Below are positions 1 to 8,155 of a stretch of DNA of 33,375 nt, piece by piece; position 1 is the first letter of the stretch, and the number at the start of each line of letters is the position of its first letter. Origin of the DNA: Clostridia bacterium (GTDB lineage Bacteria; Bacillota; Clostridia; UBA1381); NCBI GenBank assembly GCA_026418715.1, contig JAOAAV010000093.1:1-33375 (forward strand), in the 5' to 3' direction. A model generated the notes under the pieces. That model was not told where the DNA came from and did not search any database. It saw nothing but the letters and a program-made list of their open reading frames with translations. A program made the translations under genes and the position numbers.

Positions 1-546
1 CCGATGACGAAAAAAGGCTTCTTTAAAAAATATGATTTTGTATACGATGAATATTTCGATTGTATGCTATGTCCGAACAATCAGGTTTTAACGTATTCTA
101 CAACCACCCGGGAAGGATACCGTGAATACAAAAGCAACGCTAAAATCTGTAAGAACTGTCCTGTGCGTTTCCAATGTACAGAAAGCAAAGTCTGTCAAAA
201 GGTCGTAACCCGGCATATTTGGGAACCTTACATGGAGCTTGCCGAAGATTACCGACATACTCCTGAATATCGGGATATCTGCAAACTAAGAAGCGAAACC
301 ATTGAGCGTGTTTTTGCGGATGCAAAAGAGAAACACGCCATGCGATACACGCAGCTACGTGGACTGCAAAGAGTAAAAATGCAGGTGGCGCTTACTTTTG
401 CGTGCATGAATTTAAAAAAGCTGGCAATATGGAAGCGAAGAAAGGGTATGCTGCCGCCGTCTTTACAACACTTTATAAATCAATTTGTCTATTTCCATCA
501 CTTGTTTCTTAGAAACAATCAAAAAGGGGTTCTACGCATTGCGTAA
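1..546 (+). CDS. IS1182-family transposase, C-terminal part (cut by the window edge)
   Basis: The reading frame is open through the first base, so the 5' part lies outside the window. The visible 181 codons carry a cysteine cluster (CKNCPVRFQC) followed by the conserved IS1182 tail: SETIERVFADAKEKHAMRYT contains the last acidic residue of the DDE triad, and LRGLQRVKMQVALTFACMNLKKL is the typical C-terminal helix region. The DDE transposase cuts and joins DNA ends of its own element. No stop or frameshift is seen in the visible part, so the element could be intact upstream. Its right end must fall between the stop codon and the end of the neighbouring peptidase gene, a space of under 50 bases; I could not define the terminal inverted repeat because the left end is missing. 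The family call is firm; activity is unknown. Confidence 0.9.
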   Translation, partial: PMTKKGFFKKYDFVYDEYFDCMLCPNNQVLTYSTTTREGYREYKSNAKICKNCPVRFQCTESKVCQKVVTRHIWEPYMELAEDYRHTPEYRDICKLRSETIERVFADAKEKHAMRYTQLRGLQRVKMQVALTFACMNLKKLAIWKRRKGMLPPSLQHFINQFVYFHHLFLRNNQKGVLRIA

Positions 547-569
547 AACACCTTTTGTCTACAGTCTGC

Positions 570-594
570 ACGGACGGTTTCACCGTCCGTTTTT
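570..594 (+). terminator. Rho-independent terminator after the transposase
   Basis: An 8-bp perfect stem (ACGGACGG/CCGTCCGT) with a 5-base loop is followed by five T on the plus strand. It ends directly against the stop codon of the convergent peptidase gene. On the minus strand it forms the same hairpin but has no T-tract. Confidence 0.75.
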
Positions 595-1884
595 CTATAC
601 AGGATTTATAACCGACAGCACCGCATTTTTTTCATCAAAATGAGCATCAAATCGTTTTGCAACATCCTCAAAGGTTACTGCTTTGTACACGTCATAGTAA
701 TCAAAATAATCAACATCCATGAATATCAGTGATAAAAAGCTGTGAGCATAATCCTCAACATCGTTATGCGTGCGGATATAATCTCCCCAAACAACCTTTT
801 TAATACGCTCAAAATCATCTTTAGAAAGACCTTTCTCCCGAACACTGCGTATCTTCTTCAAAATAATATCGTAAACCTTTTGTGGATCATTCGACTCTCC
901 TTCAATAGCAGTGTAAGCATAATCAGGCTGCATATTGTACTCCGCATCAAATCTCTCATTAATGAGCCCCTGCTCATAAAGCTCTTTATAAACCTCCGAA
1001 CCTCTTCCAAACAGCATTTCAATTAAAATGCTCATCTCGATATTTTTCTTTAAAAGTCTGTTTCCGTTGTAGCCCGTATCCGTATCCTTAAAGCCCATCA
1101 TAAATATAGGCATAGCCACGCTCAGCTTCTGCTCCACATACGCTTTTGCGATTTCCTTCGGCTCCTCCGGATAAATCCGTTTTATTTCCTCTTTGAAAGG
1201 CTCATTTTTAAGTATATTCGACTCAATCACTTTAAGCGTTTCCTCAACGTCAATATCCCCTATTACAAAAAGTGTCATGTTTGACAGATTATAAAATGTA
1301 TTGTAGCATCTGTACAGGAGCTTGCTGTCAATTTTGCTTATACTGTCAATCGTACCTGCAATCTCAAGCTTTACAGGATTTTTTTGATACAGGCACCCGA
1401 GAAAATTGAAAAATACCTTCCAATTCGCATTGTCATCATACATACGAATTTCCTGCCCTATAATCCCCTGCTCCTTCTGTACACTTTCGTCCGTAAAATA
1501 TGGGCTCTGAACGTAATTTAAAAGCGTTTCCAAATTATTATATACATTAGACGTTGCGGAAAACAAATACGCCGTCATATTGAAGCTCGTAAACGCATTT
1601 GCGTTGCCGCCATATTTTGCAAAGCGATCAAATACATTGCTTCCGTCAGGCTGATCAAACATCTTATGTTCCAAAAAATGAGCAATTCCATCAGGCACCT
1701 CCGTGACAGTATCCTCGCCCGGAACAATAAATTTAGAGTCCACAGAACCGTATTTTGTGGCAAAAACGGCATAGGTTTTTTTGTACCCTCTCTTTGGCAT
1801 AATGTAAATATTAAGTCCACTTTCGTGAGTGCCGAAATAAATTTGCTCTTCTGTTATTTTATTTTCCTTCTTCGTCAACTGCAT
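595..1884 (-). CDS. ymfH: M16-family zinc metallopeptidase, YmfH type
   Basis: This is the catalytic member of a two-gene M16 (insulinase/processing peptidase) pair. The inverted zinc motif HxxEH is intact at about residues 69-73 (HFLEH), and a downstream glutamate region (GIIGQEIRMYDD) supplies the third ligand. The length of 429 residues matches the bacterial YmfH/AlbF-like proteins, each of which forms half of a clam-shell peptidase. The ATG follows the TAA of the partner gene with no gap, and the ribosome binding site (AAGGGGGGA) lies inside the last codons of that partner, so the two are translationally coupled. Current databases name this pair after a link to elongation factor P 5-aminopentanol modification; the natural substrate here is unknown. 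The convergent transposase ends 48 bases beyond its stop. Confidence 0.9.
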   Translation of the reverse strand: MQLTKKENKITEEQIYFGTHESGLNIYIMPKRGYKKTYAVFATKYGSVDSKFIVPGEDTVTEVPDGIAHFLEHKMFDQPDGSNVFDRFAKYGGNANAFTSFNMTAYLFSATSNVYNNLETLLNYVQSPYFTDESVQKEQGIIGQEIRMYDDNANWKVFFNFLGCLYQKNPVKLEIAGTIDSISKIDSKLLYRCYNTFYNLSNMTLFVIGDIDVEETLKVIESNILKNEPFKEEIKRIYPEEPKEIAKAYVEQKLSVAMPIFMMGFKDTDTGYNGNRLLKKNIEMSILIEMLFGRGSEVYKELYEQGLINERFDAEYNMQPDYAYTAIEGESNDPQKVYDIILKKIRSVREKGLSKDDFERIKKVVWGDYIRTHNDVEDYAHSFLSLIFMDVDYFDYYDVYKAVTFEDVAKRFDAHFDEKNAVLSVINPV

Positions 1885-3156
1885 TTATTTTCCCCCCTTG
1901 CCCGCAAGAAAATATACCGTATCAAGCTCAATTTTATTTGCGGCAGCCACGACATCCGCCACCGTAACTTTTTTAACCTGCTCCTTCATATACTCAATAT
2001 CGTACTTGTTGCCCAGAATATTTTCTCCAAGATACAAATCCTCCATATATCTTTGATTGTCGTAATATGATTCAAGAGCATTTAAAATGGCACTGATGCT
2101 TGATTGAAACTCTTTTTCGGAAATTTCCCCTTTTTTGATGCTTTCTAACTGCAAAAGCGTTTCATCATAAGCTTTTTCAAAGTTTTCAAACTCAATGCCC
2201 GAATTTACAAGCATAAGTCCTTTAAACTTTTCTAATTGACTCGATGCATAATATGCAAGACTCAACTTTTCACGAACATTATTAAACAGCTTTGAATGAG
2301 CTCCTCCGCCAAATATGCTGTTTGCCACCATAAGACCCCAATATTCCTTCTCTGTGGCCTTAATGTTTGTCCTAAATCCAATGCTAAGTTTGCCTTGCGT
2401 AACGTCCATTTCATCTCTTATGCGTTTTATTTCTCCTTTTTGACCCCTTATATCCACCTTAGGATATATAGCCTCGGAAAACTGTATCTTGTCGGTATAG
2501 GATCTGATTTTTTCAGCAATTTGCGCATCGTCCGCATCTCCGCAAATAAAAATATCAATTACGGAAGACGTGATTATACGCTTATAATGTTCATACAAGC
2601 TTTTTTCGTCAACTGCATCAACGCCGTCAACCGTACCCATTTTATATACTCCCATAGGTTCGCCCTTGCACATTTCCTCCACGCAGCGCCATGAGGCATA
2701 AGAACGCTTATCGTTGACAAGACTTTGTATCATGTCTTTCACATTTCTTTTTTCCTGCTCCACAAATTCGGCACGAAAACCTCCGTTTTCTACAATCGGC
2801 TCAAATACGACGGATAAAAGAAGATCAGTTAAAGCATAAAGAAGCTTTTCACCTTGAGGTGCATACTTGTCCGATATACTCTCAAAATTAAAGCCAAGGA
2901 TTTGGTCTTCGCCCTTTTTCAAAACACCCGCGTCCATACTTGCTCCATATAGGTTCTCCAAATACCTCGCGATTTCTCCCGAATCCTTGCAAAGCTTACA
3001 GCCCCTTTTTAGTACATAAGGTATCAGTCCGTTTTTTGATGCTTCCTCGGCCGTAAGATCCCTATGTATATAAAGACCCAGGCTTGTTGTTTTCAGCTTC
3101 TGCATAGGAATATAGTGAAGTGAAATATTAGAGTTGATTTTTATAGTGTTAATCAT
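1885..3156 (-). CDS. ymfF: M16-family peptidase-like protein, YmfF type (no zinc motif)
   Basis: This is the non-catalytic partner of the following M16 peptidase. It has the M16 fold pattern (residues near LIPYVLKRGCKLC occupy the place of the catalytic helix) but the HxxEH motif is absent, as is usual for the YmfF half. The C-terminal half keeps FGGGAHSKLFNNVREKLSLAYYASS, the substrate-binding region of M16 proteins that is best conserved in the non-catalytic halves. The start is set at the second ATG (MINTIK), because the strong GGAGGG is 9 bases upstream of it but directly abuts the first ATG at 3165. It lies 45 bases downstream of gpr with a GC-rich hairpin in between. It is expected to heterodimerise with YmfH. 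Confidence 0.87.
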   Translation of the reverse strand: MINTIKINSNISLHYIPMQKLKTTSLGLYIHRDLTAEEASKNGLIPYVLKRGCKLCKDSGEIARYLENLYGASMDAGVLKKGEDQILGFNFESISDKYAPQGEKLLYALTDLLLSVVFEPIVENGGFRAEFVEQEKRNVKDMIQSLVNDKRSYASWRCVEEMCKGEPMGVYKMGTVDGVDAVDEKSLYEHYKRIITSSVIDIFICGDADDAQIAEKIRSYTDKIQFSEAIYPKVDIRGQKGEIKRIRDEMDVTQGKLSIGFRTNIKATEKEYWGLMVANSIFGGGAHSKLFNNVREKLSLAYYASSQLEKFKGLMLVNSGIEFENFEKAYDETLLQLESIKKGEISEKEFQSSISAILNALESYYDNQRYMEDLYLGENILGNKYDIEYMKEQVKKVTVADVVAAANKIELDTVYFLAGKGGK

Positions 3157-3177
3157 ACAGGTCATCCCTCCGTTTTC

Positions 3178-3200
3178 ACGGGGGCAAGCTTCTCCCCCGT
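3178..3200 (-). other. GC-rich hairpin between gpr and ymfF
   Basis: A 7-bp perfect stem (ACGGGGG/CCCCCGT) with a 9-base loop lies 1 base after the gpr stop codon. It has no T-tract on either strand, so it is not a standard terminator. It may protect the gpr mRNA 3' end or weaken read-through into ymfF. Confidence 0.55.
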
Positions 3201-3201
3201 C

Positions 3202-4167
3202 TTATTCTACATATCCTTCTATTTCTTCAAATGTAAGGTTTTGATGAAGCGCCAAATTAATACCATTTGCAACCGTCTTCGATACTTTATCGATAATTAA
3301 ATCTACATCCTTTGGAGTAACTACAAGTTCTCCTATATTTTCGGATATAGACTTTGCTATGAGCGTGTGCCTTTCCTCACTATCAATTTCTTCAAGCACA
3401 TTGCACAAGCTGTCGTCCTTGTTTAATCTGTTTATCATCATGTCAATGCTATCACTTGCCACAGTCGCCGCGTCCACTACGGTAGGTACACCGATTGCAA
3501 TCACCTTCACTCCCAAGCTCTCCTGATTGAGTCCCATTCTAAAATTCCCTATGCCCGCACCTGGGCTTATTCCTGTGTCGGCAATCTGGATTGTAGTGCT
3601 TATTCTGTCGAGTCTGCGTGAAGCAAGCGCATCTACTGCTATAACCAAGTCCGGCTTGACCTTTTCGGCCACTCCCTTTATGATTTCGGCGGTTTCTATT
3701 CCGGTTGTACCCAAAACACCCGGCGCAACCGCACATACGGAGCGAATATCACTGCTAATATGCTCAGGAATATACTGCTTTAAATGCCGCGTAACCATCA
3801 GCCTCGAAACAACCTTAGGCCCTAAAGCATCAGGAGTGATATTCTCATTGCCAAGACCCACAACCAAAACCACCGTATCGTCGTTTATCTGCGCCATAGA
3901 ACGTATCTTGTCGGACAACTGTATACACGTGTTTTCATAGTCTTCAATGCTGTGCATAATTTGCGGTGCTTCAATCGTGATATATGTCCCTATAGGCTTG
4001 CCTAACGCTTTTTCCCCTTCTTCATCTGATATTTTGACCTCTGTCACAGTAATGTTATCCTTTTGAGTAGTTTTTACATGAACACCGTCGAGCTTCTCTT
4101 CCTTTTTTGCTTGCTCCCGGTACATCTCATGAGCCTCAAGAGCAAGGTCTGTCCTGATATAAAACAA
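3202..4167 (-). CDS. gpr: Germination protease GPR (spore endopeptidase)
   Basis: GPR degrades the small acid-soluble proteins that coat spore DNA, once germination starts; it is made as a zymogen that processes itself in the forespore. The protein shows the family pattern throughout: IRTDLALEAHEM at the N-terminus, VLVVGLGNENITPDALGP, VAPGVLGTTGIETAEIIKG, DLVIAVDALASRRLDRI, and GISPGAGIGN. The start is set at a TTG: GGAGA lies 9 bases before it, while the longer GTG frame (4176) directly abuts the GGAGA, and the TTG gives the family-like N-terminus MFYIRTDLA. A promoter matching the sigma-G consensus lies about 32 bases upstream. In B. subtilis gpr is read in the forespore by sigma F and sigma G, so independent expression from the housekeeping genes upstream is expected. 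Confidence 0.95.
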   Translation of the reverse strand: MFYIRTDLALEAHEMYREQAKKEEKLDGVHVKTTQKDNITVTEVKISDEEGEKALGKPIGTYITIEAPQIMHSIEDYENTCIQLSDKIRSMAQINDDTVVLVVGLGNENITPDALGPKVVSRLMVTRHLKQYIPEHISSDIRSVCAVAPGVLGTTGIETAEIIKGVAEKVKPDLVIAVDALASRRLDRISTTIQIADTGISPGAGIGNFRMGLNQESLGVKVIAIGVPTVVDAATVASDSIDMMINRLNKDDSLCNVLEEIDSEERHTLIAKSISENIGELVVTPKDVDLIIDKVSKTVANGINLALHQNLTFEEIEGYVE

Positions 4168-4198
4168 AATAATCACTCTCCGTAGATTATATTTGTTT

Positions 4199-4228
4199 TA
4201 GTATGCATTCAAGCCAGAGATGCTATAC
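4199..4228 (-). promoter_or_regulatory. Sigma-G-type promoter of gpr
   Basis: On the minus strand, GTATA (4228-4224), an 18-base spacer and CATACTA (4205-4199) fit the Bacillus sigma-G consensus GnATR-N18-CATnnTA exactly. It lies entirely between the stop of the upstream thioredoxin-like gene and the gpr start. The position, the match and the gene it precedes agree; the consensus is recalled from B. subtilis and has not been tested here. Confidence 0.65.
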
Positions 4229-4229
4229 T

Positions 4230-4742
4230 TTAATCAATCACTTTTTTTATGGACTGCTCCAAAGCCGCCTCGTCCGCAAAACCAAGCTTTATATCCTTAA
4301 ACTCACCGTCCGATGCCATAAGATAAAGAGTCGGCGTTACGGTTATGCTGTATCTTGTTTTATCATCGGGATTTTCGTCAATATTTCTGATATCAAAATT
4401 CACTCTATCCCCATATTTTTTCTTCAAATCCGCTAAAATCGCATTAGTTTCCGCAAATCTTGCATCCGAGGCGGATATGAAATACATAAATGTAGGCTTT
4501 TTCTGTGCTTGATTTGACTGTGTCTGATTTGTTTGCGTCTGCTGCTTTGGTGGGTTTGTTGCTTGTTTTGGCACTGCCGAAGGAGTTACTTCGGGAGTTT
4601 TTACTGCCTGTACGCTGGGGGATGGCGTATGACCGGGTGCAAAAACTTTCTTTCCGCCAAAAACAAGACTGACAACCCAAAGCGCAGAAACAATCACAAT
4701 CGCCGCAACAAGTCCTGCAATCAGTTTTTTGTTCCCACGCAT
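4230..4742 (-). CDS. Membrane-anchored thioredoxin-fold protein lacking the CxxC motif
   Basis: The N-terminus has a positively charged start and one hydrophobic segment (about residues 7-28), giving a single-pass anchor or uncleaved signal. A Pro/Thr/Gln/Ser-rich linker (about 35-80) with repeated QTQTNQTQSNQ follows. The last 90 residues read as a thioredoxin fold: FMYFISASDARFAET, then KYGDRVNFDIRNIDENPD, then the cis-proline strand SITVTPTLYLM. Where CxxC should be, the sequence is SASDAR, and the protein has no cysteine at all, so it cannot act as a redox enzyme by the usual chemistry. The start is set at the second ATG (MRGNKK), 7 bases after AGGAGA and 2 bases after the trmFO stop; the first ATG (4748) abuts the Shine-Dalgarno sequence. 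The exact role is unknown; a chaperone or scaffold outside the membrane is possible. Confidence 0.75.
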   Translation of the reverse strand: MRGNKKLIAGLVAAIVIVSALWVVSLVFGGKKVFAPGHTPSPSVQAVKTPEVTPSAVPKQATNPPKQQTQTNQTQSNQAQKKPTFMYFISASDARFAETNAILADLKKKYGDRVNFDIRNIDENPDDKTRYSITVTPTLYLMASDGEFKDIKLGFADEAALEQSIKKVID

Positions 4743-4744
4743 AC

Positions 4745-6064
4745 TCATTCTCCTTTGTCAATCATTTCCTTTATGCCTTTTGTAATTTCCAATGACCTTT
4801 CCGCAATCAAAGCATACCGCTCCGTTTTCTTTCCCTTTACCTTCTCATACCAGCTTTCCATAATACCGAAATTGCTGTTCATTGGCTGAAATTTTTCGAT
4901 ACTGCCGCTTGAGATATAAATCGGCAATGCTCCTATTGACGTTTTGGCGCTTGGTCTGAGCATATTTTTACCTGTAAGCATTCTTGACATATTAAGCCCT
5001 GCCAAAAGTCCGCTTGATGCCGATTCTACATATCCTTCCACTCCTGTAATCTGACCCGCAAAAAACACGTTTGGATACTTCCTCATCTGATAATATTCAT
5101 TCAGCAGAGTTGGCGAATGAATAAACGTATTTCTATGCATTACACCATAACGCACAAACTCAGCATTTTCAAGACCCGGTATCATGGAAAATACCCTTTT
5201 TTGCTCTCCCCATTTCAGGTTTGTTTGAAAACCCACTAAATTGTAGAGCGTTCCATCAGAATTATCCTGACGAAGCTGTACCACGGCATACGCATCGTCT
5301 TTTCCTGTTTTGGGATTTACAATACCGACAGGCTTCAACGGACCGAATGTCAGCGTTTTTTCACCGCGCTTTGCCATCACCTCGACAGGCATACAACCTT
5401 CAAACACCTTATGCGTTTCAAACTCTTTAAGCGGAACAGTTTGAGCATTAACCAAAGCATCGTAAAAAGCATCATACTGCTCTTTTGTCATTGGGCAATT
5501 GATGTAATCCGCAGTTCCCCGCCCGTAGCGTGCGGCACGGAAAACCTTATCCATATCTATACTTTCTGCAGTCACGACAGGTGCCGCCGCATCGTAAAAA
5601 TACATATACGACTCCCCCGTAATCCTGCATATCTCCTCGGACAAAGCATCGGATGTGAGTGGTCCGGTTGCTATAATTGTATATTCATCCTCATTAATTG
5701 TTTTTACTTCCTCATGGATGACAGTAATATTTTTACTCTCCCTTATTTTGTCGGTTACATATGCCGAAAACATATCCCTATCTACCGCCAAAGCCCCACC
5801 GGCAGGAATCCTTGCGAAATCCGCTGCCTGCATTGTAAGAGAGCCGAGTATACGCATTTCCTCCTTCAACAGCCCGCAGGCATTTTCTATTCTGTCAGCC
5901 TTTAGGGAATTTGAGCAGACAAGCTCCGCAAAATTTTCGCTTTTATGTGCGGGAGAAAACTTTATCGGCTTCATTTCATAAAGCATAACATCTATGCCGC
6001 AATTTGCAAGCTGCCATGCCGCCTCACAGCCGGCCAGCCCCGCTCCTATGACCTTTACTGTCAC
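4745..6064 (-). CDS. trmFO: TrmFO, folate/FAD-dependent tRNA (uracil-54-C5)-methyltransferase
   Basis: TrmFO makes ribothymidine at position 54 of the tRNA T-loop using methylenetetrahydrofolate and FAD. The N-terminus has the Rossmann FAD motif (VIGAGLAGCEAAWQLA), followed by the family signature LYEMKP and FAELVCSNSLKAD. Further conserved blocks are CPMTKEQYDAFYDAL, FEGCMPVEVMAKRGEKTL and GQITGVEGYVESASSGLLAGL. The length of 439 residues is normal. The GTG start overlaps the topA stop codon as GTGA, with GGGGAGA inside topA as ribosome binding site, so it is translationally coupled to topA. The dprA-topA-trmFO order is the classical Firmicutes arrangement. Confidence 0.96.
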   Translation of the reverse strand: MTVKVIGAGLAGCEAAWQLANCGIDVMLYEMKPIKFSPAHKSENFAELVCSNSLKADRIENACGLLKEEMRILGSLTMQAADFARIPAGGALAVDRDMFSAYVTDKIRESKNITVIHEEVKTINEDEYTIIATGPLTSDALSEEICRITGESYMYFYDAAAPVVTAESIDMDKVFRAARYGRGTADYINCPMTKEQYDAFYDALVNAQTVPLKEFETHKVFEGCMPVEVMAKRGEKTLTFGPLKPVGIVNPKTGKDDAYAVVQLRQDNSDGTLYNLVGFQTNLKWGEQKRVFSMIPGLENAEFVRYGVMHRNTFIHSPTLLNEYYQMRKYPNVFFAGQITGVEGYVESASSGLLAGLNMSRMLTGKNMLRPSAKTSIGALPIYISSGSIEKFQPMNSNFGIMESWYEKVKGKKTERYALIAERSLEITKGIKEMIDKGE

Positions 6065-8133
6065 TTCTGTATTCTCCCCTCATAATCGCAATTTTCGTTA
6101 TAGCATATTATTTTTTTCCCGCCTTTTTTAAGAAGAAGTCCACCGCATTTAGGACACACCTCATCCTTTACCGGCTCATACCACACCATAAAATCGCATT
6201 TCGGAGCATGCTCACAACCGTAGTATACCTTTCCTTTTTTAGATTTCTTAATCAAAATCTCCCCATCACACTTGGGGCACTTCACGCCAGTTCCTTCACG
6301 GATCGCCTTAGTGTTCCTGCATTCGGGATAACCCGGACAAGCCAGAAATTTTCCAAATTTGCTTAGTTTGTAAACCATTTTTCGTCCGCACTTTTCGCAG
6401 ATCACATCGGATTCTTCATCTTTAATCTGAATTTTTGAAATTTCCGCCTGAGCCTTTTCCAAATTTTCCTTAAACGGAGGATAAAAATCACTTAGAACCA
6501 TTTTCCATTCCCGTTTTCCCTCTTCCACCTCGTCGAGCTGTTCCTCCATATTGGCAGTGAATTCAACATCCACAATTTTCTTAAAATTATTTTTCATGAT
6601 ATCGGTAGTTACCATGCCAAGTTCAGTCGGTATAAGCTGTTTTTTATTTCTGATGACATATCCTCTGGATATAATAGTAGAAATTGTGGGAGCATATGTG
6701 CTCGGTCGTCCGATTCCATTTTCCTCAAGCTCCTTTACAAGCGACGCTTCGGTAAAACGAGGAGGCGGCTGAGTAAAATGCTGCTTTTCACAAATATCCT
6801 TCAGATTTACGGTCTGACCCTCCGAAAGTTCCGGAAGCATATTCTCCTGCTCTTTTTCTTCATCACTGCCTTCTACATAAACACTCATGAAACCTTTAAA
6901 TTTAACAACTGACCCTTTTGCTTTAAATATATGCCCATCAGCTTCTATTGACGCACTTATCGTATTGTAAACCGCCGCAGACATTTGCGATGCCGCAAAA
7001 CGTTCCCAAATCAATTTATAAAGCTTATACTGGTCATTGCTTAAACTTCCCTTTATATCAATTGGCTTTATGTTAATGCTCGTAGGTCTGATTGCCTCAT
7101 GTGCATCCTGCGCATTCTTCTTTGTCTTGTATTGGCGTGGACTTACAAACTCCGTTCCAAAGTTTTGCGTTAAATACTCCGCAGCCTCTCTTTGTGCGTC
7201 CTCCGCAATACGCAAAGAATCAGTTCTCATATACGTTATCAACCCGATTGTGCCAAGTTTTCCCAAATTCACGCCTTCATACAGGCTTTGTGCTGTCTGC
7301 ATAGTCTTTGCGGTACTAAAGCTAAGCTTTCTTGAAGCATCCTGCTGAAGTGTGCTTGTAGTGAAAGGAGGAGGCGGATTTTTTTTAAGTTCGCCCCTTT
7401 TTACCCCGATTACCGTAAATTTTCCGTTTTTGATTTCCGCCGTCACAGCCCTTGCTTGCTCTCCGCTTGAAAGTTCATCCTCGGCTCCATTTTTTCCGTA
7501 ATATTTTGCACAAAAGTCCTTTTTTGATTTTGGATCATGAAATACCGCCTCCACGGTCCAATACTCTCTGGGTGTGAAGTTTAATATTTCTTCTTCTCTG
7601 TCACAAATCAATCTTGTCGCAACCGACTGCACTCTACCGGCACTAAGTCCCTTTTTTACCTTTTCCCATAAAATTGGGCTTATTTTGTAACCTACAATTC
7701 TATCCAATATTCTGCGTGCCTGCTGCGCATTGACCAAATCCATATCAATGCTGCGAGGCTCTTTCATCGCATTTTTTACCGCAGTTTTTGTTATTTCGTT
7801 GAACGTAACCCTGCACATTGAATTTTCATCAATATTGAGCGCCTTCGCCAAATGCCAACTGATTGCCTCTCCTTCACGATCCGGGTCGGTAGCAAGATAC
7901 ACTCTATCACATGCCTTGGCTTCCTTTTTTAATTGCGTAAGCAGCTTCCCTTTTCCCCTTATCGTAATATACTTAGGCTCAAACCCATGCTCAAGCTCCA
8001 CACCCAGCTGACTTTTCGGCAAATCGATAATGTGCCCCATGGATGCCATAACCTTATAATCATTGCCCAAATATTTTTTTATCGTATCTGCCTTTGCAGG
8101 TGATTCCACTATCAACAGCTTCTTTTTTGCCAT
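6061..8133 (-). CDS. topA: DNA topoisomerase I (type IA)
   Basis: TopA relaxes negatively supercoiled DNA by single-strand passage. The Toprim domain is at the N-terminus (IVESPAKADTIKKYLG with the catalytic Glu, and ATDPDREGEAISWHLA with the DxDxE metal site). The active-site tyrosine lies in GLITYMRTDSLRI at about residue 300. The C-terminus has three four-cysteine zinc ribbons starting CEKCGRK, CPKCDGE and CPKCGGL. The start is set at MAKKKLL because GGAGGA lies 5 bases upstream; the frame is open 7 codons further (8154), with no ribosome binding site for that start. It begins about 20 bases after dprA and overlaps trmFO. Confidence 0.97.
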   Translation of the reverse strand: MAKKKLLIVESPAKADTIKKYLGNDYKVMASMGHIIDLPKSQLGVELEHGFEPKYITIRGKGKLLTQLKKEAKACDRVYLATDPDREGEAISWHLAKALNIDENSMCRVTFNEITKTAVKNAMKEPRSIDMDLVNAQQARRILDRIVGYKISPILWEKVKKGLSAGRVQSVATRLICDREEEILNFTPREYWTVEAVFHDPKSKKDFCAKYYGKNGAEDELSSGEQARAVTAEIKNGKFTVIGVKRGELKKNPPPPFTTSTLQQDASRKLSFSTAKTMQTAQSLYEGVNLGKLGTIGLITYMRTDSLRIAEDAQREAAEYLTQNFGTEFVSPRQYKTKKNAQDAHEAIRPTSINIKPIDIKGSLSNDQYKLYKLIWERFAASQMSAAVYNTISASIEADGHIFKAKGSVVKFKGFMSVYVEGSDEEKEQENMLPELSEGQTVNLKDICEKQHFTQPPPRFTEASLVKELEENGIGRPSTYAPTISTIISRGYVIRNKKQLIPTELGMVTTDIMKNNFKKIVDVEFTANMEEQLDEVEEGKREWKMVLSDFYPPFKENLEKAQAEISKIQIKDEESDVICEKCGRKMVYKLSKFGKFLACPGYPECRNTKAIREGTGVKCPKCDGEILIKKSKKGKVYYGCEHAPKCDFMVWYEPVKDEVCPKCGGLLLKKGGKKIICYNENCDYEGRIQK

Positions 8134-8155
8134 AAATTCCTCCAAAAATTGCAAG

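Noticed and set aside
3527-3940. Plus-strand open frame of 137 codons inside gpr
   Set aside because: It is fully antisense to strong GPR motifs; its hydrophobic look comes from the complementary codon pattern.
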